A stretch of DNA of 64,000 nt from Pelagophyceae sp. CCMP2097 (Eukaryota; Sar; Pelagophyceae). Positions 42,501 through 52,119 of the stretch are shown piece after piece; within the stretch, counting starts at the first letter, position 1; each line of letters starts with the position of its first letter. Below the pieces are notes generated by a model. The model saw only the letters and a program-made list of their open reading frames with translations, searched no databases and had not been told where the DNA came from. The stretch is from positions 1 through 64,000 of the forward strand of contig MU657282.1 in NCBI GenBank assembly GCA_026770575.1, given 5' to 3'. Position numbers and translations under genes: made by a program.

Positions 42501-42999
42501 AGGACTGGAACACGTCGCTAAAATATTCCTGACGGTCGTCAGGACGATTCACAGGACGTAGAGCATTCAAGTTGCCGTTGGAGAACGTTCCGTTTGAACA
42601 TAATTCTCTCTCGCGGACCTGCCGGTCCACCGTGAGCTGCGTTCTCTCAGGGAGAACGAGCCGGTTGCGTGGGACCCGGGCGTGCCAGCGCCGCCGTTTG
42701 AGCAGACCCCGCGGATATCATGCGCATGGTGAAAATAAGAGGTGATTACATTAAATCTGCGATTCTTGGAACTTTCCGGGTTTGCAATTGCAATAGCCAA
42801 CTTTAAGCGATACCTACATCAGCGCGCCCCGACCGGACCACGCACGGGCGAGATTCCTTGGCGAGCAGAAACAGGCACCCCTGCGGCCCGGTCCCTGGTC
42901 CGCGGCGCCTCGGCGGCGGCATCGCGAGAGACGGGCCGGAACGGCTTCTCAAGAGATTCTTCTACCTTGAGGCCCAGGGCTCTCGAGAGGCTCTCCAGC
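42501..42999. other. divergent spacer between SWEET and CYB5D2
   Basis: Contains an AT-rich patch at 42730-42810 (ATTGCAATAGCCAACTTTAA) upstream of CYB5D2. No gene is recognised. Confidence 0.5.
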
Positions 43000-43868
43000 A
43001 TGATGCTCCGCCTCTTCGGCGCCGTGTTGGTGTGCCTCGTCGCTGTCGCCCTCGGGCTGCTGCGCTGGCGGCCGCGCGTCGCCAACGGTTGCGAAAGAGG
43101 CGGCGACCGAGTCTTCACAAAAGCTGACCTCGCGGCGCGCTACAACGGCACCGGCTACGGCAAGCCCATCTACATGGCCATCACGGGCCTGGTCTACGAC
43201 GTCACCACAGGGTCGGAGTTTTACGCGGGGGAAGGGAGCTACGACTTCTTCGCGGCAAGGGACGCCTCGCTGGCCTTTGCGACCGGCGAGTTTCAGACAA
43301 ACTTAACAGACGACGTCTCCTCGCTGACGTCTTCGGAGCTCGTCGACCTGGAGAGCTGGGTGCGCGACACGTACGTGGCCAGGTACGTCTACAAGGGGCT
43401 GCTCCAGGGCCACTTTTACGACGAATGCGGCCGCAAGACCGTCGCCGCGCTTGGATACGACCGCCTCATCGCCCTCGAGCACCACCGCCAGGGACGCCTC
43501 AGGTAAGACCTTTGCGCGTTTGCAACCCTATTGCCGCGACGACGGCATCGTAGCGAGGACAAGGGCCTATTCAAGCCCTGCAACTCGAAGAAGACGAGGA
43601 CCGAGCGCTACATCTGGTGCGAATCGACCTTTTTGCGCGACGCAACAAACCACTCACTTGCAGGTGCGCCGAGCCGCTGCTGCCGAGGAATCGGAGCTAC
43701 CTTGGCCTGGTCAGTCGCCTTTTTGCCGCATGCCAAATATCGACGACGATGCCGTAGGACCGCTGCGCGTGCGTGCACCCGGGCGTCGTCGACTCGCAGG
43801 CCGAGGCGTCGATGAAGCTCTACGACGACTGCCCGCCCGGCGACTCCAAGTGCCCGCTCCCACTATAA
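43000..43868 (+). CDS. CYB5D2: neuferricin-like cytochrome b5 domain protein
   Basis: Exons 43000-43502, 43664-43709 and 43758-43868 give 219 residues. An N-terminal hydrophobic anchor (FGAVLVCLVAVALGLL) precedes the cytochrome b5/MAPR domain. Its marks are FTKADLAARYNGTG, IYMAITGLVYDVTTGSEFYA, GSYDFFAARDASLAFATGEF and DDVSSLTSSELVDLESW. The C-terminal Cys-rich tail (CAEPLLPR, CACVHPGVVDS, DDCPPGDSKCPL) matches neuferricin. MAPR proteins bind haem through tyrosines and support P450s or steroid signalling. The stop codon is one base from the stop of the opposite gene. Confidence 0.88.
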
Positions 43869-43869
43869 A

Positions 43870-44514
43870 TTAATCTTCCAAAGGCGGGGCGAGGTCGAGG
43901 CCGAGGAGGTCTCGGAGCGGCTCAAAGTCAGGGTCCGCGCCGTCCTTTGGGCGGAGGAAGAGATTGGCGGCGTTCATGAACGCCGCCTGCGCGGTGCCGC
44001 GCGCCTCGGCCAGCGCGAAGAGGAAGCCGCGGTGCGCGTGCAACAACAGCGCCACCGCGAGCTGCTCGGCGTCATCATCGCCCGACGATAGGAGGTCCGT
44101 CGCGATCAACTCGGCCGACGCGCCGCCTTTGGCGCGGCCGGAGGCGCCCCAGCCGACGAGTTTATCCCCCTCGTCGACGCCGGACCACTTCGCCTGCGTC
44201 TCGCGCGCGAGTTTCTCCTCGGTCGGCGTCGGCGGCTCCTCGTCGTCGCCCCAGTCGAGCCAGGTGGCGTCCAACAGCATTGAAACGTCCAGCTCCAAAG
44301 CGCGCGTCAGCGACGTCGGCCGCTCGAACTCGCGGCCGTTGTCCTTCTTGATCGAATCGCCGCGGAGCCAGGCGCGGAAGCGGCCTGTGGGCTTGAGCGA
44401 CCTTTGGAGGATATCAAACTCGAAGCGCTTCGACGCCAGAGCGCCCGAACAAGGCTCGACGCCCGCCAGCAGCACCTCGAGCGACGCGGCGTCCGGAGCC
44501 ATGATGTCGGCCAT
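43870..44514 (-). CDS. unrecognised 214-residue protein
   Basis: Single exon with consistent coding composition. It has a mixed helical character, an acidic middle (LDWGDDEEPPTPTEEKLA) and the segments VALLLHAHRGFLFALAEAR and AFMNAANLFLRPKDG near the end. There is no signal peptide or membrane helix. No family recognised. Its stop (43870-43872) is separated from the CYB5D2 stop by a single base. Confidence 0.6.
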   Translation of the reverse strand: MADIMAPDAASLEVLLAGVEPCSGALASKRFEFDILQRSLKPTGRFRAWLRGDSIKKDNGREFERPTSLTRALELDVSMLLDATWLDWGDDEEPPTPTEEKLARETQAKWSGVDEGDKLVGWGASGRAKGGASAELIATDLLSSGDDDAEQLAVALLLHAHRGFLFALAEARGTAQAAFMNAANLFLRPKDGADPDFEPLRDLLGLDLAPPLED

Positions 44515-44857
44515 GCACGCGTCGGACGGGCCGCCTTCTCGACGGTGCCGGGACGCGGAGAGCCGCGGGATTCGCGCGCCCGGGCTCAGAGCACGCCGTC
44601 GTGTGTCACGACGTGTGAGCCCCTGGGAGGAATTCGTAGCTGCGTTTGGCGAAGTTTACTTTAAACGATCAAACAGACGGCGCGGAGGGCAGGCGAAGCG
44701 CAGGGAGCAGAGAAACGGGAGAGCGCGAAGAGAAGCGGCGGGCGGTGTCAGTCATCTAGCAGTGCCGGCCGTTAGGCCGCTGGACGTAAGGACCCTGTCG
44801 GAAGACGTAGGCCTGCTGGCGCGCGGCGTACTGGCGAAGGGGTCTGACCTTAACGCG
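44515..44857. other. divergent spacer, possible upstream coding sequence of the next gene
   Basis: The frame of the following gene is open through this stretch. Upstream residues such as PAVRPLDVRTLSEDVGLLA look protein-like from about 44760, so the real start or an upstream exon may lie here. An acceptor-like CATCTAG is at about 44759. Confidence 0.4.
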
Positions 44858-46133
44858 ATGAGCGCGGGGAAGCGCGCGCTGCTGCCGTGGGGCGACTCGG
44901 AGTGGCAGCGCTGGTCCAAGGCGCCGCGCTACGCGCCGCAGGTGCTGGCCGTCGGTTCGGGCGGCTTTGCGGCTTTGAAGGTGCCTCTCTCTCCGGAAAT
45001 GTACGAAACTTGTTACGACGAGGGAGCCGTCTTCACGGTGACCATGTTCGTCGAGCGGCTCCAACGGCAGAAGCGCCGCTTAGTCTGCGCTCTGGACGGC
45101 ACTTTGATCAACGGCGCGCTGCTGCACGACGTCGGCGACTGGGACGACTGGGACGTGGAAGCGTCGCCGCTCTTGGCGCCGGCGCTCGGCGCGTCGGCGC
45201 TCGGCGCGGGCGCCGTCGCGCCAGGGGCGCGCGACCACGCGTGCGACGGCGTGCCTTTAACTTCCGAGGTGGACCGCGCCGTCGGCGCCTGCCGCGCCGC
45301 GTGGGCCACGACGCCCGCCTGCGTCGTGGCCGTCTACTCGCTCGACGGCTGCAACACGCCCGGCGTCGTCGCCGTATCGCTCCTCGTCGAGGAAGGCGCG
45401 ACGCTCGAGGCCGCGTTGGCGGCGTACGCGGTTTCCCGGCCGCCTGGCATCTTCTCGCAAAAACATGTTGATTACCTTTCCAAGAGGTTCGCGGCGAAAC
45501 GAGACTCGACCACGGCCCTCGTCGCGGCGGCGCCGCCGGCGTGGCACGGCGATTTCCCGGAAGGTTTCGGAGCGCACGAGAGGCAGGACGTCCCAGAGAT
45601 GGCACCGCCGCCGCCGCGGAAACCACCGTCCGCCGCGCCCGCGGCCGCCGCGGCGAAGCGGCCGCGCCGCGCCGAGCCGGCCGCGCCGCCCGCGGCCGCG
45701 GCGGAGCCGCCCGCAGCGCCCGCTTCGGCGTTCATCGAGCTCAGCGTCGTCGGCCCGGACGGCAAGTCGTCGGTCATCGGCACTTTCGTACGTCCTTGCC
45801 TGCTGAACTTTCCTTGCTTGCTGAGGACTCGTCTTGGTTGCGTTTTTTTTTTGCGCCGACGGCTTTTTCGAGGTCCGCCCGGCGGCGGCGTCGCTGCCCG
45901 CCTCGCTTGCGAGTTTGCCCGACAAGTACGAAAAGGACCTCGTGCGCCTCGCCAGCCTCCCGTGTACGACGCTGACGCTCGCGCCCGGCTGCGAGCCTCG
46001 CAAGGTCTCCGACTTCCTCGGCTACCTGGTCGCGCGCAAGAAGGCCGCCGTCGTGGCGAATACGCCGCAGGGCCGCTGGCACGTCGAGCCGCAGCGTTTA
46101 GAGGCCAACGGCCTCAAACTCCGCTGCGGCTGA
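44858..46133 (+). CDS. inactive homologue of the mRNA-capping RNA triphosphatase
   Basis: Exons 44858-45787 and 45873-46133 (396 residues from the first in-frame ATG). The first 200 residues follow the capping-enzyme triphosphatase domain: FAALKVPLSPEMYETCYDEG, FTVTMFVERLQRQKRRLVCA, then after the active-site loop LEAALAAYAVSRPPGIF. The catalytic HCxxGxNR-type loop is replaced by VYSLDGCNTPGVV, so the nucleophilic Cys is Ser and the phosphate-binding Arg is Thr. A Pro/Ala-rich linker follows. The C-terminal KVSDFLGYLVARKKAAVV segment is reminiscent of a SPOC domain. No guanylyltransferase domain is attached. A binding role in RNA processing is inferred. Confidence 0.65.
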
Positions 46134-46615
46134 AGCGAGGGGCCGGCGACGATCCAATCGAGGCCAGGGCATCTGTAAGAAGCGATGATGCATCGAAGGA
46201 CAGCGAGGCGGTCGTACCCATTGAGCGGATCCTTCGAAGACCTTTGGGCGGATCGTTGGAAGATCGTTTCGAACGTTTGCTTGCTTCAGATCCACCGGTG
46301 GGGCTGGCCCAATAGGGTATGCCCGACTAACGTTTCGGAAATGCGGGATTTCGTTTAAGGACGAGATGGTAAATAACCGACTTGCGCGCGAAGTTGCTTG
46401 CTTAAAATCCACCCTGGGTGGGGAGTTGCTTGAGCCCAATACGGACAAGGTCAAGCGTCACCAAGGGTCGACGACCGTGCAATTGCATTCCGGACCTTTT
46501 TCGGAAGCTTCGAATTCACGTGATCACACTTTCGAAACACTGGCGTATCCGCGGCCCGGTTCGAACCCGGGTGAAGCCCTCCACTCGCGTGATCGAGCGG
46601 TCGCCTCTCCTGCCG
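46134..46615. other. spacer with two copies of repeat C
   Basis: Repeat C copies lie at 46274-46321 and 46392-46424. A tRNA-like T-arm (CCCGGTTCGAACCCGGG) lies at 46553-46569 but the rest does not fold as a tRNA. Confidence 0.55.
46274..46424 (+). repeat. dispersed repeat C, copies 2 and 3
   Basis: Copy 2 (46274-46321) keeps GGTGGGGCTGGCCCAATAGG. Copy 3 (46392-46424) keeps TTGCTTGCTTAAAATCCACC then CTGGGTGGGG. Between them is unrelated sequence. Confidence 0.7.
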
Positions 46616-48442
46616 ATGTGGTGGTTCGCGTTTGCGTTGGTGCCGGTTGCGTCGCAGCGCTTGAGCTTGGACGCGCCCGAGTCGCTCGACGCTGCGGCGG
46701 TGTCGATGCAGCTCCGCGCCGCGGCGGCGGCGCGCGGCGAGGCCGGCCGCTTCGGCCTGCGCTCGCTCGAGGCGCCGCCAAACTGCGCCGAAAACGCGGC
46801 GCCGTTCTGGGTCGCGGCGCCCCAGGCGGCCGCGGGCGCGCGCGAGGCGTTCGGGCCGAGCGTCGGCCGCATGATCTGGGACAGCGGCGGCTGGGCTTTA
46901 GTAGAGTCGTTCCTCCTCGCGGCTGTTTTGGACGACTTGACGAGCGGAGACGTTGGGGCGTGCGACGGTTTGGGTCTGGACGTGACGGTCGTGGACATCG
47001 GGGCGCACGTCGGCTACTTTTCAATGCTCTCACTTTCAATGCCGAAAGCGCGCGTCGTCGCCTTCGAGCCGGGCGCCGAGCACGAACCGCTGCTGCGCCT
47101 TTCAGCGGCGCTGAACGGCGTTGTCGACCGCTTCGCGCTCTTCGCCGCGCCCGTCGCAGCCGCGGAGACCGTGCGCTACGACGGATGGTCCATCGAGCGA
47201 GACGGCCAGTTCAACGAGACAGCCGCAACGACGCGGCAAACAACGCGCTGCGACGTCGCCGTCGAGCAAGCCGAGGAAGCTTGGGGGTCAGTCGCCTCTT
47301 GCTTTCCGCCTCGTCGAGCGCGCGCCGACGTGACTCGAACAGGGTCGGCGCGACGCCAATCGCTTGGCTCAAGGTCGACGTCGAGGGCGCCGAGGCCGGT
47401 GTTTTGCAGTCGGCGCGGCGGCTCTTCGAGCGCGACGCGGGTGCGAGGCCGCAAGTCGTCTACCTCGAGCTCTCGTGGTTCGAAGCCGCCGAGGCGGGCG
47501 CGCTTAAATCGGCGAGCTTCCACAACGCCGTGGCGTGCCTCGTCGGCCTCCTCATCGGCGGGTATGGCGTTCGGATCGTCCGCTCGGGGGGCATCGAGTG
47601 GGACTGCGAGGAACCCCGCGTCCGGAACAGCCGCGCAGACCGCGCGGCGTCAGTCGCAGCGTGGCCGTCCCCGAAGAGGGACTCCGCGTCCGGACGAGCG
47701 ACGTGCCCGCAAAGAGTGCCTACGGACGAGCGACGTGGCGTCCTCTGCGGAGGACACGCGTCGAGGAATCCTGCGCAGGCATGCAGTCGAGCCGCGACTG
47801 CGCTTTCGCACGGCCCGCGGATGGCGACGGGTGGCTCGACTTTGTGGCCATAGAAGCCGGCTTCCCGCACGCCACCGCCGCGCGCGGCCTCTTGGACTCG
47901 TGGGGGCTCTGCGACCGCCGCGAGGCCTCTGAGGCGCGCGGCTTCTGCCAGCTCGAGGTGCGCCTCCCAAAGCGCAATCGACTGACGAGACGCCTTGAGA
48001 AAAACAGGTCATCGCAGTCACCGCCGAGTACGAGGAGCGCTTTTCGACGCGCGTCGCACAGACCCGCGTCGGCGAAAATTGGCAAAGGCAAACCGTCCCG
48101 GGAACGGTGGTGACGGAGTCGTGAGCGGGGGTTACGGTGTCGTGAGCGGCGTAGGTCCCGACGGCGGCGCGGCGCCTGGCGGAGCACGAGGCGCGCTTTT
48201 CCGTCGACTCGAGGTGGAGCTCCCGCCTCGTCCACGACTTCACCGTGCAGATGCTGACCATCGACAAAGGCAGGTCCGAGCCCGACGTTTCCATCCAGTT
48301 GGCCGAAAAAGCGTGCCCGCGCCTCGGCCTCGGCCCAAAAGCGTGCGCCGACCTCATCGACGACGTCTTCTTCCGGCGCCGCGGCGGCACGAGCGGCGAC
48401 ACGATGAACTTTGATCGAGACGGCCTCGCGATACGGCCGTGA
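46616..48442 (+). CDS. FkbM-family methyltransferase with a C-terminal extension
   Basis: Five exons keep one frame: 46616-47286, 47343-47619, 47766-47957, 48008-48106 and 48155-48442 (508 residues). MWWFAFALVPVASQ looks like a signal peptide, so the protein enters the secretory route or is bipartite-targeted. The SAM-binding core is VTVVDIGAHVGYFSMLSLSM with RVVAFEPGAEHEPLL. The FkbM signature is IAWLKVDVEGAEAGVLQ. The 190 residues after PQVVYLELSW and GGIEWDCEEP match nothing I know (WLDFVAIEAGFPHATAARGL, VQMLTIDKGRSEPDVSIQL) and might be a second domain or gene. FkbM enzymes often O-methylate glycans. Confidence 0.75.
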
Positions 48443-48644
48443 CAAAGGACGCGCGAACCACTTAAATACTTATCGAGGCGTCCTGACGTGCGATCATTGT
48501 AAGGCGGTCATAAAAAGGTATGCGGCGGCGATGGCGCGGGGGGTGCCTTGAGGAGGGGCCGCGCTCTTCGACGTGAGTCGGTCGCAGGGCTCGGGAGCGC
48601 GGCGGCGCTACCGCGGCGGCGGTCGCCTGGGGCGTGGCGGCGCT

Positions 48645-50696
48645 TTAGAGGTCGTCCATGTTGATGACAGGCGGGGGCAAGTCGTCCATGTTGGCGACGA
48701 CGGGCTTGTCCGTGTTGACGGGGGGGGGGGGGGGCTCGTCCTCGTACTCCGCGGCCTCGTCGTGCATGGGCCCGGCTTCATCTTGGGGCAGTTCGTTTTC
48801 CGCGCCCTCGTCGTATTCCGCGCCCTCGTTGTCGTACTCCGCGCCCTCGTCGTCGTCGTACTCCGCGTCGTCGTCGTCATACTCTGCTCCCTCCTCGAGC
48901 TTGAGGTCCACGAGCTTCCCGGCCACCTCGAAGTCGTCTTCGTCGTCGTCGTCGGCATCGTGCAAGTGGACTTCCACGCGGCGGTTGCGGTGGTTGTCCT
49001 CGGCCTCGGTGTCGTCGACCAGGCGGCGCTGGCCGGCGAGGCCGCGCGCGACGAGTCGGTCGGCGTCGACGCCGCGCGCCACCAAAGCGGCCTTGACGGC
49101 GTCCGCGCGTCTAAGCGAAAACGCCACCGCGCCGCCGTTGGCGCCAAAGTGGCGATGGCATGTGTTATTGGAACACTGCATCGAGCCGTCGCACTCTAAG
49201 CCGCACTTGGAGTTGGTGTGGCCCTCGATGATGATGCCGTCGAGGTGCGGGTGCGCGCACAAGACGGCGGCGATTTGGTCGACGAGCTCCAGCGAGGCGT
49301 CGGATATGGCCTCCGAGCTCCCGCCAAAGGCCACGTCCTCGCTCAGCCAGAGACGCTTGGCGCCGACGCTCAGCGCCACGGAAGAACGGCGCTTCTCCTT
49401 CTTGGCCTCGCCCGCGAGGGCGCCGCTGCCGGCGGGGCCGACGGCCAGAGCGCAGTCGATGCAGAGCGCAAAGGCGCCGCAGGCTTGCTCGTTGCACTTG
49501 TAGTGCGAGGCGCCGTTGGGAATCTGCTTCGTGCAGCCGTCGCAGATGGGCTCGTGCGAAGGAGGTTCGACGAGCTCCAGCGTGTGCTCGTGCGCGGCAC
49601 TTTTGACCACGTCAGGCAGCGCCGTCTCGAAGACGGCGTGCGCCGGCAGCGTCATGACTTGCCGCGTCACCTTGTCCACGCTGCGCGACACGATCATGTG
49701 CGTCCCCGGCTCTGTGATTTCCAGACAGACGGTAGGAGCGTCCACCGACTCCCACTCTGGCTCGTCGCGGCAGCCGTTGCTCAACACGCAAAACTCGAGG
49801 TGATGCCGTTCCGGGTCCGCCGCCGCGATCTGGACGACGAGCTTAAAGGCAGAGTCGGAGACGTTTGCAAACATCGGCTTTGGGGCGTCGGCGAGCGCGT
49901 CGTCGACGGCCCACTCCTGCGCTTTTGCCAGCGCGATGGCGTCGGCGAGCGGCGTCGGCATCGTCGCGACGAGCTTGACGCTGTTGCGCGTCCGCGGCTT
50001 TGTGGATAAAGCGACGGCCTTGGTGTCGCGGTGCCGCTGGACGGCCGACTCGAAGAGCGAGACGATCGAGTCGACGTTCGAGGACCGGCCGCGCCCTTGA
50101 CCGGGGCCCAACGATTCGCCCTTGGCCCAGTTGGCCATGTGCGCGGCGCCGAGGCGCGAGACACGGCCCGTGCCGCGGAGGCTGGTGGCGAGCTCGTCGT
50201 CGGCTCGCGCCTTTTCCGAAGCGCGCCACGTTTCCGCGTGCGAGTCGCGGAGCTGCGAGACGCGGCCCGTGCCGTGCAGGCCCTCTAAAGACTCGCGCTT
50301 CTTCAACTTGGGCCGCTGGATTGCGGCCGAGCGGTTCAGCGCCTCGGCGGCGACGCGGCCAGCGACGACGCTCTGGAGGCGTTCCTCCGACTCGCGACGC
50401 TTCCGCGCCGACAAAGCCTGCTGCTCCGCGCGCGACGGAGAAAGGTAGTGGTCCGGGTCGTCCGCGTCGGCGGGGGGCTTGGGAGGCGTGCGCGCCGATG
50501 CGCTCTCGGCGCCCTTGGAAACCGGCTCCGAAGACTTGGAGTCGCGGGCCTGAAAGGGGGACGCCGCCACGCGGTTCGTTCCCTCCAGGGCCACCACGGA
50601 TTTGCGGCGCGATACGCTTGGGCGCGACATTTTTGGGGCTGAGCGGGGGCTGAGCCGGGCCTCGGGGCTGAGCGGGGCCGCGGCCGGCTGCTCCAA
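48645..50696 (-). CDS. OmpA-domain protein with a C2-type zinc motif and acidic tail
   Basis: Single exon, 683 residues (a second Met lies at residue 23). The N-terminal 250 residues are basic and low-complexity, with repeated GTGRVSQLRDSHAETW and GTGRVSRLGAAHMANW units. Mid-protein is a zinc-type motif (ICDGCTKQIPNGASHYKCN, CGAFALCIDCAL). Residues of about 440-570 form an OmpA-like domain: DGIIIEGHTNSKCGLECDGS, FSLRRADAVKAALVARGVDA and a closing NHRNRRVEVHLHD. In bacteria this fold binds peptidoglycan. The tail repeats AEYDDD and EGAEYD and ends in a proline run from a 15-base G tract (48720-48734). There is no signal peptide, so a periplasm-like site is unlikely. Confidence 0.75.
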   Translation of the reverse strand: MEQPAAAPLSPEARLSPRSAPKMSRPSVSRRKSVVALEGTNRVAASPFQARDSKSSEPVSKGAESASARTPPKPPADADDPDHYLSPSRAEQQALSARKRRESEERLQSVVAGRVAAEALNRSAAIQRPKLKKRESLEGLHGTGRVSQLRDSHAETWRASEKARADDELATSLRGTGRVSRLGAAHMANWAKGESLGPGQGRGRSSNVDSIVSLFESAVQRHRDTKAVALSTKPRTRNSVKLVATMPTPLADAIALAKAQEWAVDDALADAPKPMFANVSDSAFKLVVQIAAADPERHHLEFCVLSNGCRDEPEWESVDAPTVCLEITEPGTHMIVSRSVDKVTRQVMTLPAHAVFETALPDVVKSAAHEHTLELVEPPSHEPICDGCTKQIPNGASHYKCNEQACGAFALCIDCALAVGPAGSGALAGEAKKEKRRSSVALSVGAKRLWLSEDVAFGGSSEAISDASLELVDQIAAVLCAHPHLDGIIIEGHTNSKCGLECDGSMQCSNNTCHRHFGANGGAVAFSLRRADAVKAALVARGVDADRLVARGLAGQRRLVDDTEAEDNHRNRRVEVHLHDADDDDEDDFEVAGKLVDLKLEEGAEYDDDDAEYDDDEGAEYDNEGAEYDEGAENELPQDEAGPMHDEAAEYEDEPPPPPVNTDKPVVANMDDLPPPVINMDDL

Positions 50697-51363
50697 CGGG
50701 GTTAACGTGTTTTCTGGAGTGCTTCGCGAAGTTTCCTTGGAACTTTTCCACTTTTCCAGTGCCTTTCCCGGCCTTTTCGCGGTGCCGCAAACGCGCGGCT
50801 ATATGCGGCTCTATGCCGATGCGACGCGAGACCTGCGCATCCAAGTGCCTCGGGGCGCACGCCTCCCTGGGCACCACGTCTCGATAGAGACGGCAAAAAA
50901 GCTCTGAGGCTCAAGGAAGAAAGCTCAAGATTCGGACGGACGTTTGACTGATGCGTCTCGGTTGTCGCGTTCGTCTGGTCAGGCCCGCATCCTCGGTGGT
51001 GCGGGAGCAACCGTCGCACGAATGAAAGACGCCCCGTGGCCGCGGGCGCGGATGCGGCATGGAGACGGCCCACGGACGCGGAAGGTTCACGGAAGTAGAC
51101 GGCCGACAGATGCTGATGTGGCACACGGAACCATGTATCCCCGCGGCTCAGGCGTCCCGTGGGTGCGGTCGCGGATGCGGCCACGCCTCGGATGCGGATT
51201 GTCCTGTCGGAGAGCGTCCTCCCCCCGGAGTCCCCCGTCCTCCCTCCGGGTTCCGAGGTGCCTTACCCGAGGCATGTTTGGAGGACTGTGGATTATGTGC
51301 ACGTGGCGCGCTGCGCGTCGACGCGGAGGCTGCCGCGTCGTGCCGGGGGCTTCTGGGACGCGC
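50697..51363. other. intergenic, nothing recognised
   Basis: Contains scattered GCGGATGCGG-type words at 51040-51190 but no coherent repeat and no convincing coding region. Confidence 0.45.
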
Positions 51364-51825
51364 TCAGGCCGCGCGTCGGAGGATGCGGCGGAGGAATTGG
51401 AACCTCTTCTTCTTCGGCGCTTCTTCTTCTTCTTCTTCTTCTTCTTCTTCTTCGAATACCTAGCCTCCGCCTTAAAGCGGCGAGGCAGGCGCGCCCGACG
51501 GCGGTGCCCGAGGAGGGCGACGTACGGCCTCGACGTCGCCGGGGGCGACGTCTTCGACCGTGGTCAGGGCCTCCTCGATGGCTTCGACGGCGGCGGCCAC
51601 CGCGTCTGGCTCCTCGACGGCGACCGGGGCCACGGTCGCCGCCTCGAGCCGCTGCTCGAGCCGCTGGATGAGGCCATCTTGCCAGCGGTAAAACTGGTCC
51701 TGCAGGCTCTCGGTTTGGCCCTCGTTCGAGAGGGAAACGGCGCAGACCGCGTGCGAGGCGGTGCGCTGCGGCGCCACAAAGCCCGCGGCGACGCCGAGCG
51801 TCAACGCAGCGGCGACGACGCGCAT
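51364..51825 (-). CDS. small plastid-targeted acidic protein
   Basis: Exons 51825-51526 and 51459-51364 with a GTACGT donor give 131 residues. The leader MRVVAAALTLGVAAGFVAPQ has the GFVAP cleavage pattern of stramenopile plastid precursors. The mature part has FYRWQDGLIQRLEQRLEAA and two acidic helices (AVEAIEEALTTVEDVAPGD). Exon 2 encodes a run of nine Glu from a (CTT)n microsatellite, then APKKKRFQFLRRILRRAA. No family recognised. The Glu run may vary between strains. Confidence 0.6.
51405..51454 (+). repeat. (CTT)n microsatellite in coding exon
   Basis: CTT units with one interruption encode Lys/Glu runs on the minus strand of the plastid-targeted gene at 51364-51825. Confidence 0.85.
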
Positions 51826-52119
51826 GGCTCGAATTCTCGCAGCGCTAACAGTCTGTGGTCGTCGGAAGGAAAGTTTGAAAATGCGAAAGATCCCTTCAAG
51901 GCTCACGAGCGGTTGTACATGTTCCAAGTTGTTCTGCAACAATCCTGCAACAGTTGCAGAGGCGGCAAGAGGCTGGCAGAGGCCTCGCCAGGCTCGATCC
52001 ATGCTCCCCTTGCGTGCGTGCGTGTTCTCAGTTCCCCGACGGCGCGGCGGGGCGATGGCCCAATTTAGAAATTGTTCCGAATCGTCATCTCCGTCTCGCC
52101 AGCGTCCCGCCGGCCGGCG
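51826..52119. other. intergenic, nothing recognised
   Basis: Upstream of the plastid-targeted gene and downstream of the PhyH-KDM8 gene. No signal noted. Confidence 0.4.

Noticed and set aside
46500..46575. tRNA candidate with a good T-arm and 6 of 7 acceptor pairs
   Set aside because: Position 8 is not U, there is no D-arm with GG, and the anticodon stem does not pair. A palindromic CCCGGTTCGAACCCGGG is the likelier explanation.
50944..52068. 374-codon plus-strand open frame over the plastid-targeted gene
   Set aside because: Contains a long Phe run from the CTT microsatellite and no domain; the minus strand gives a coherent targeted protein instead.
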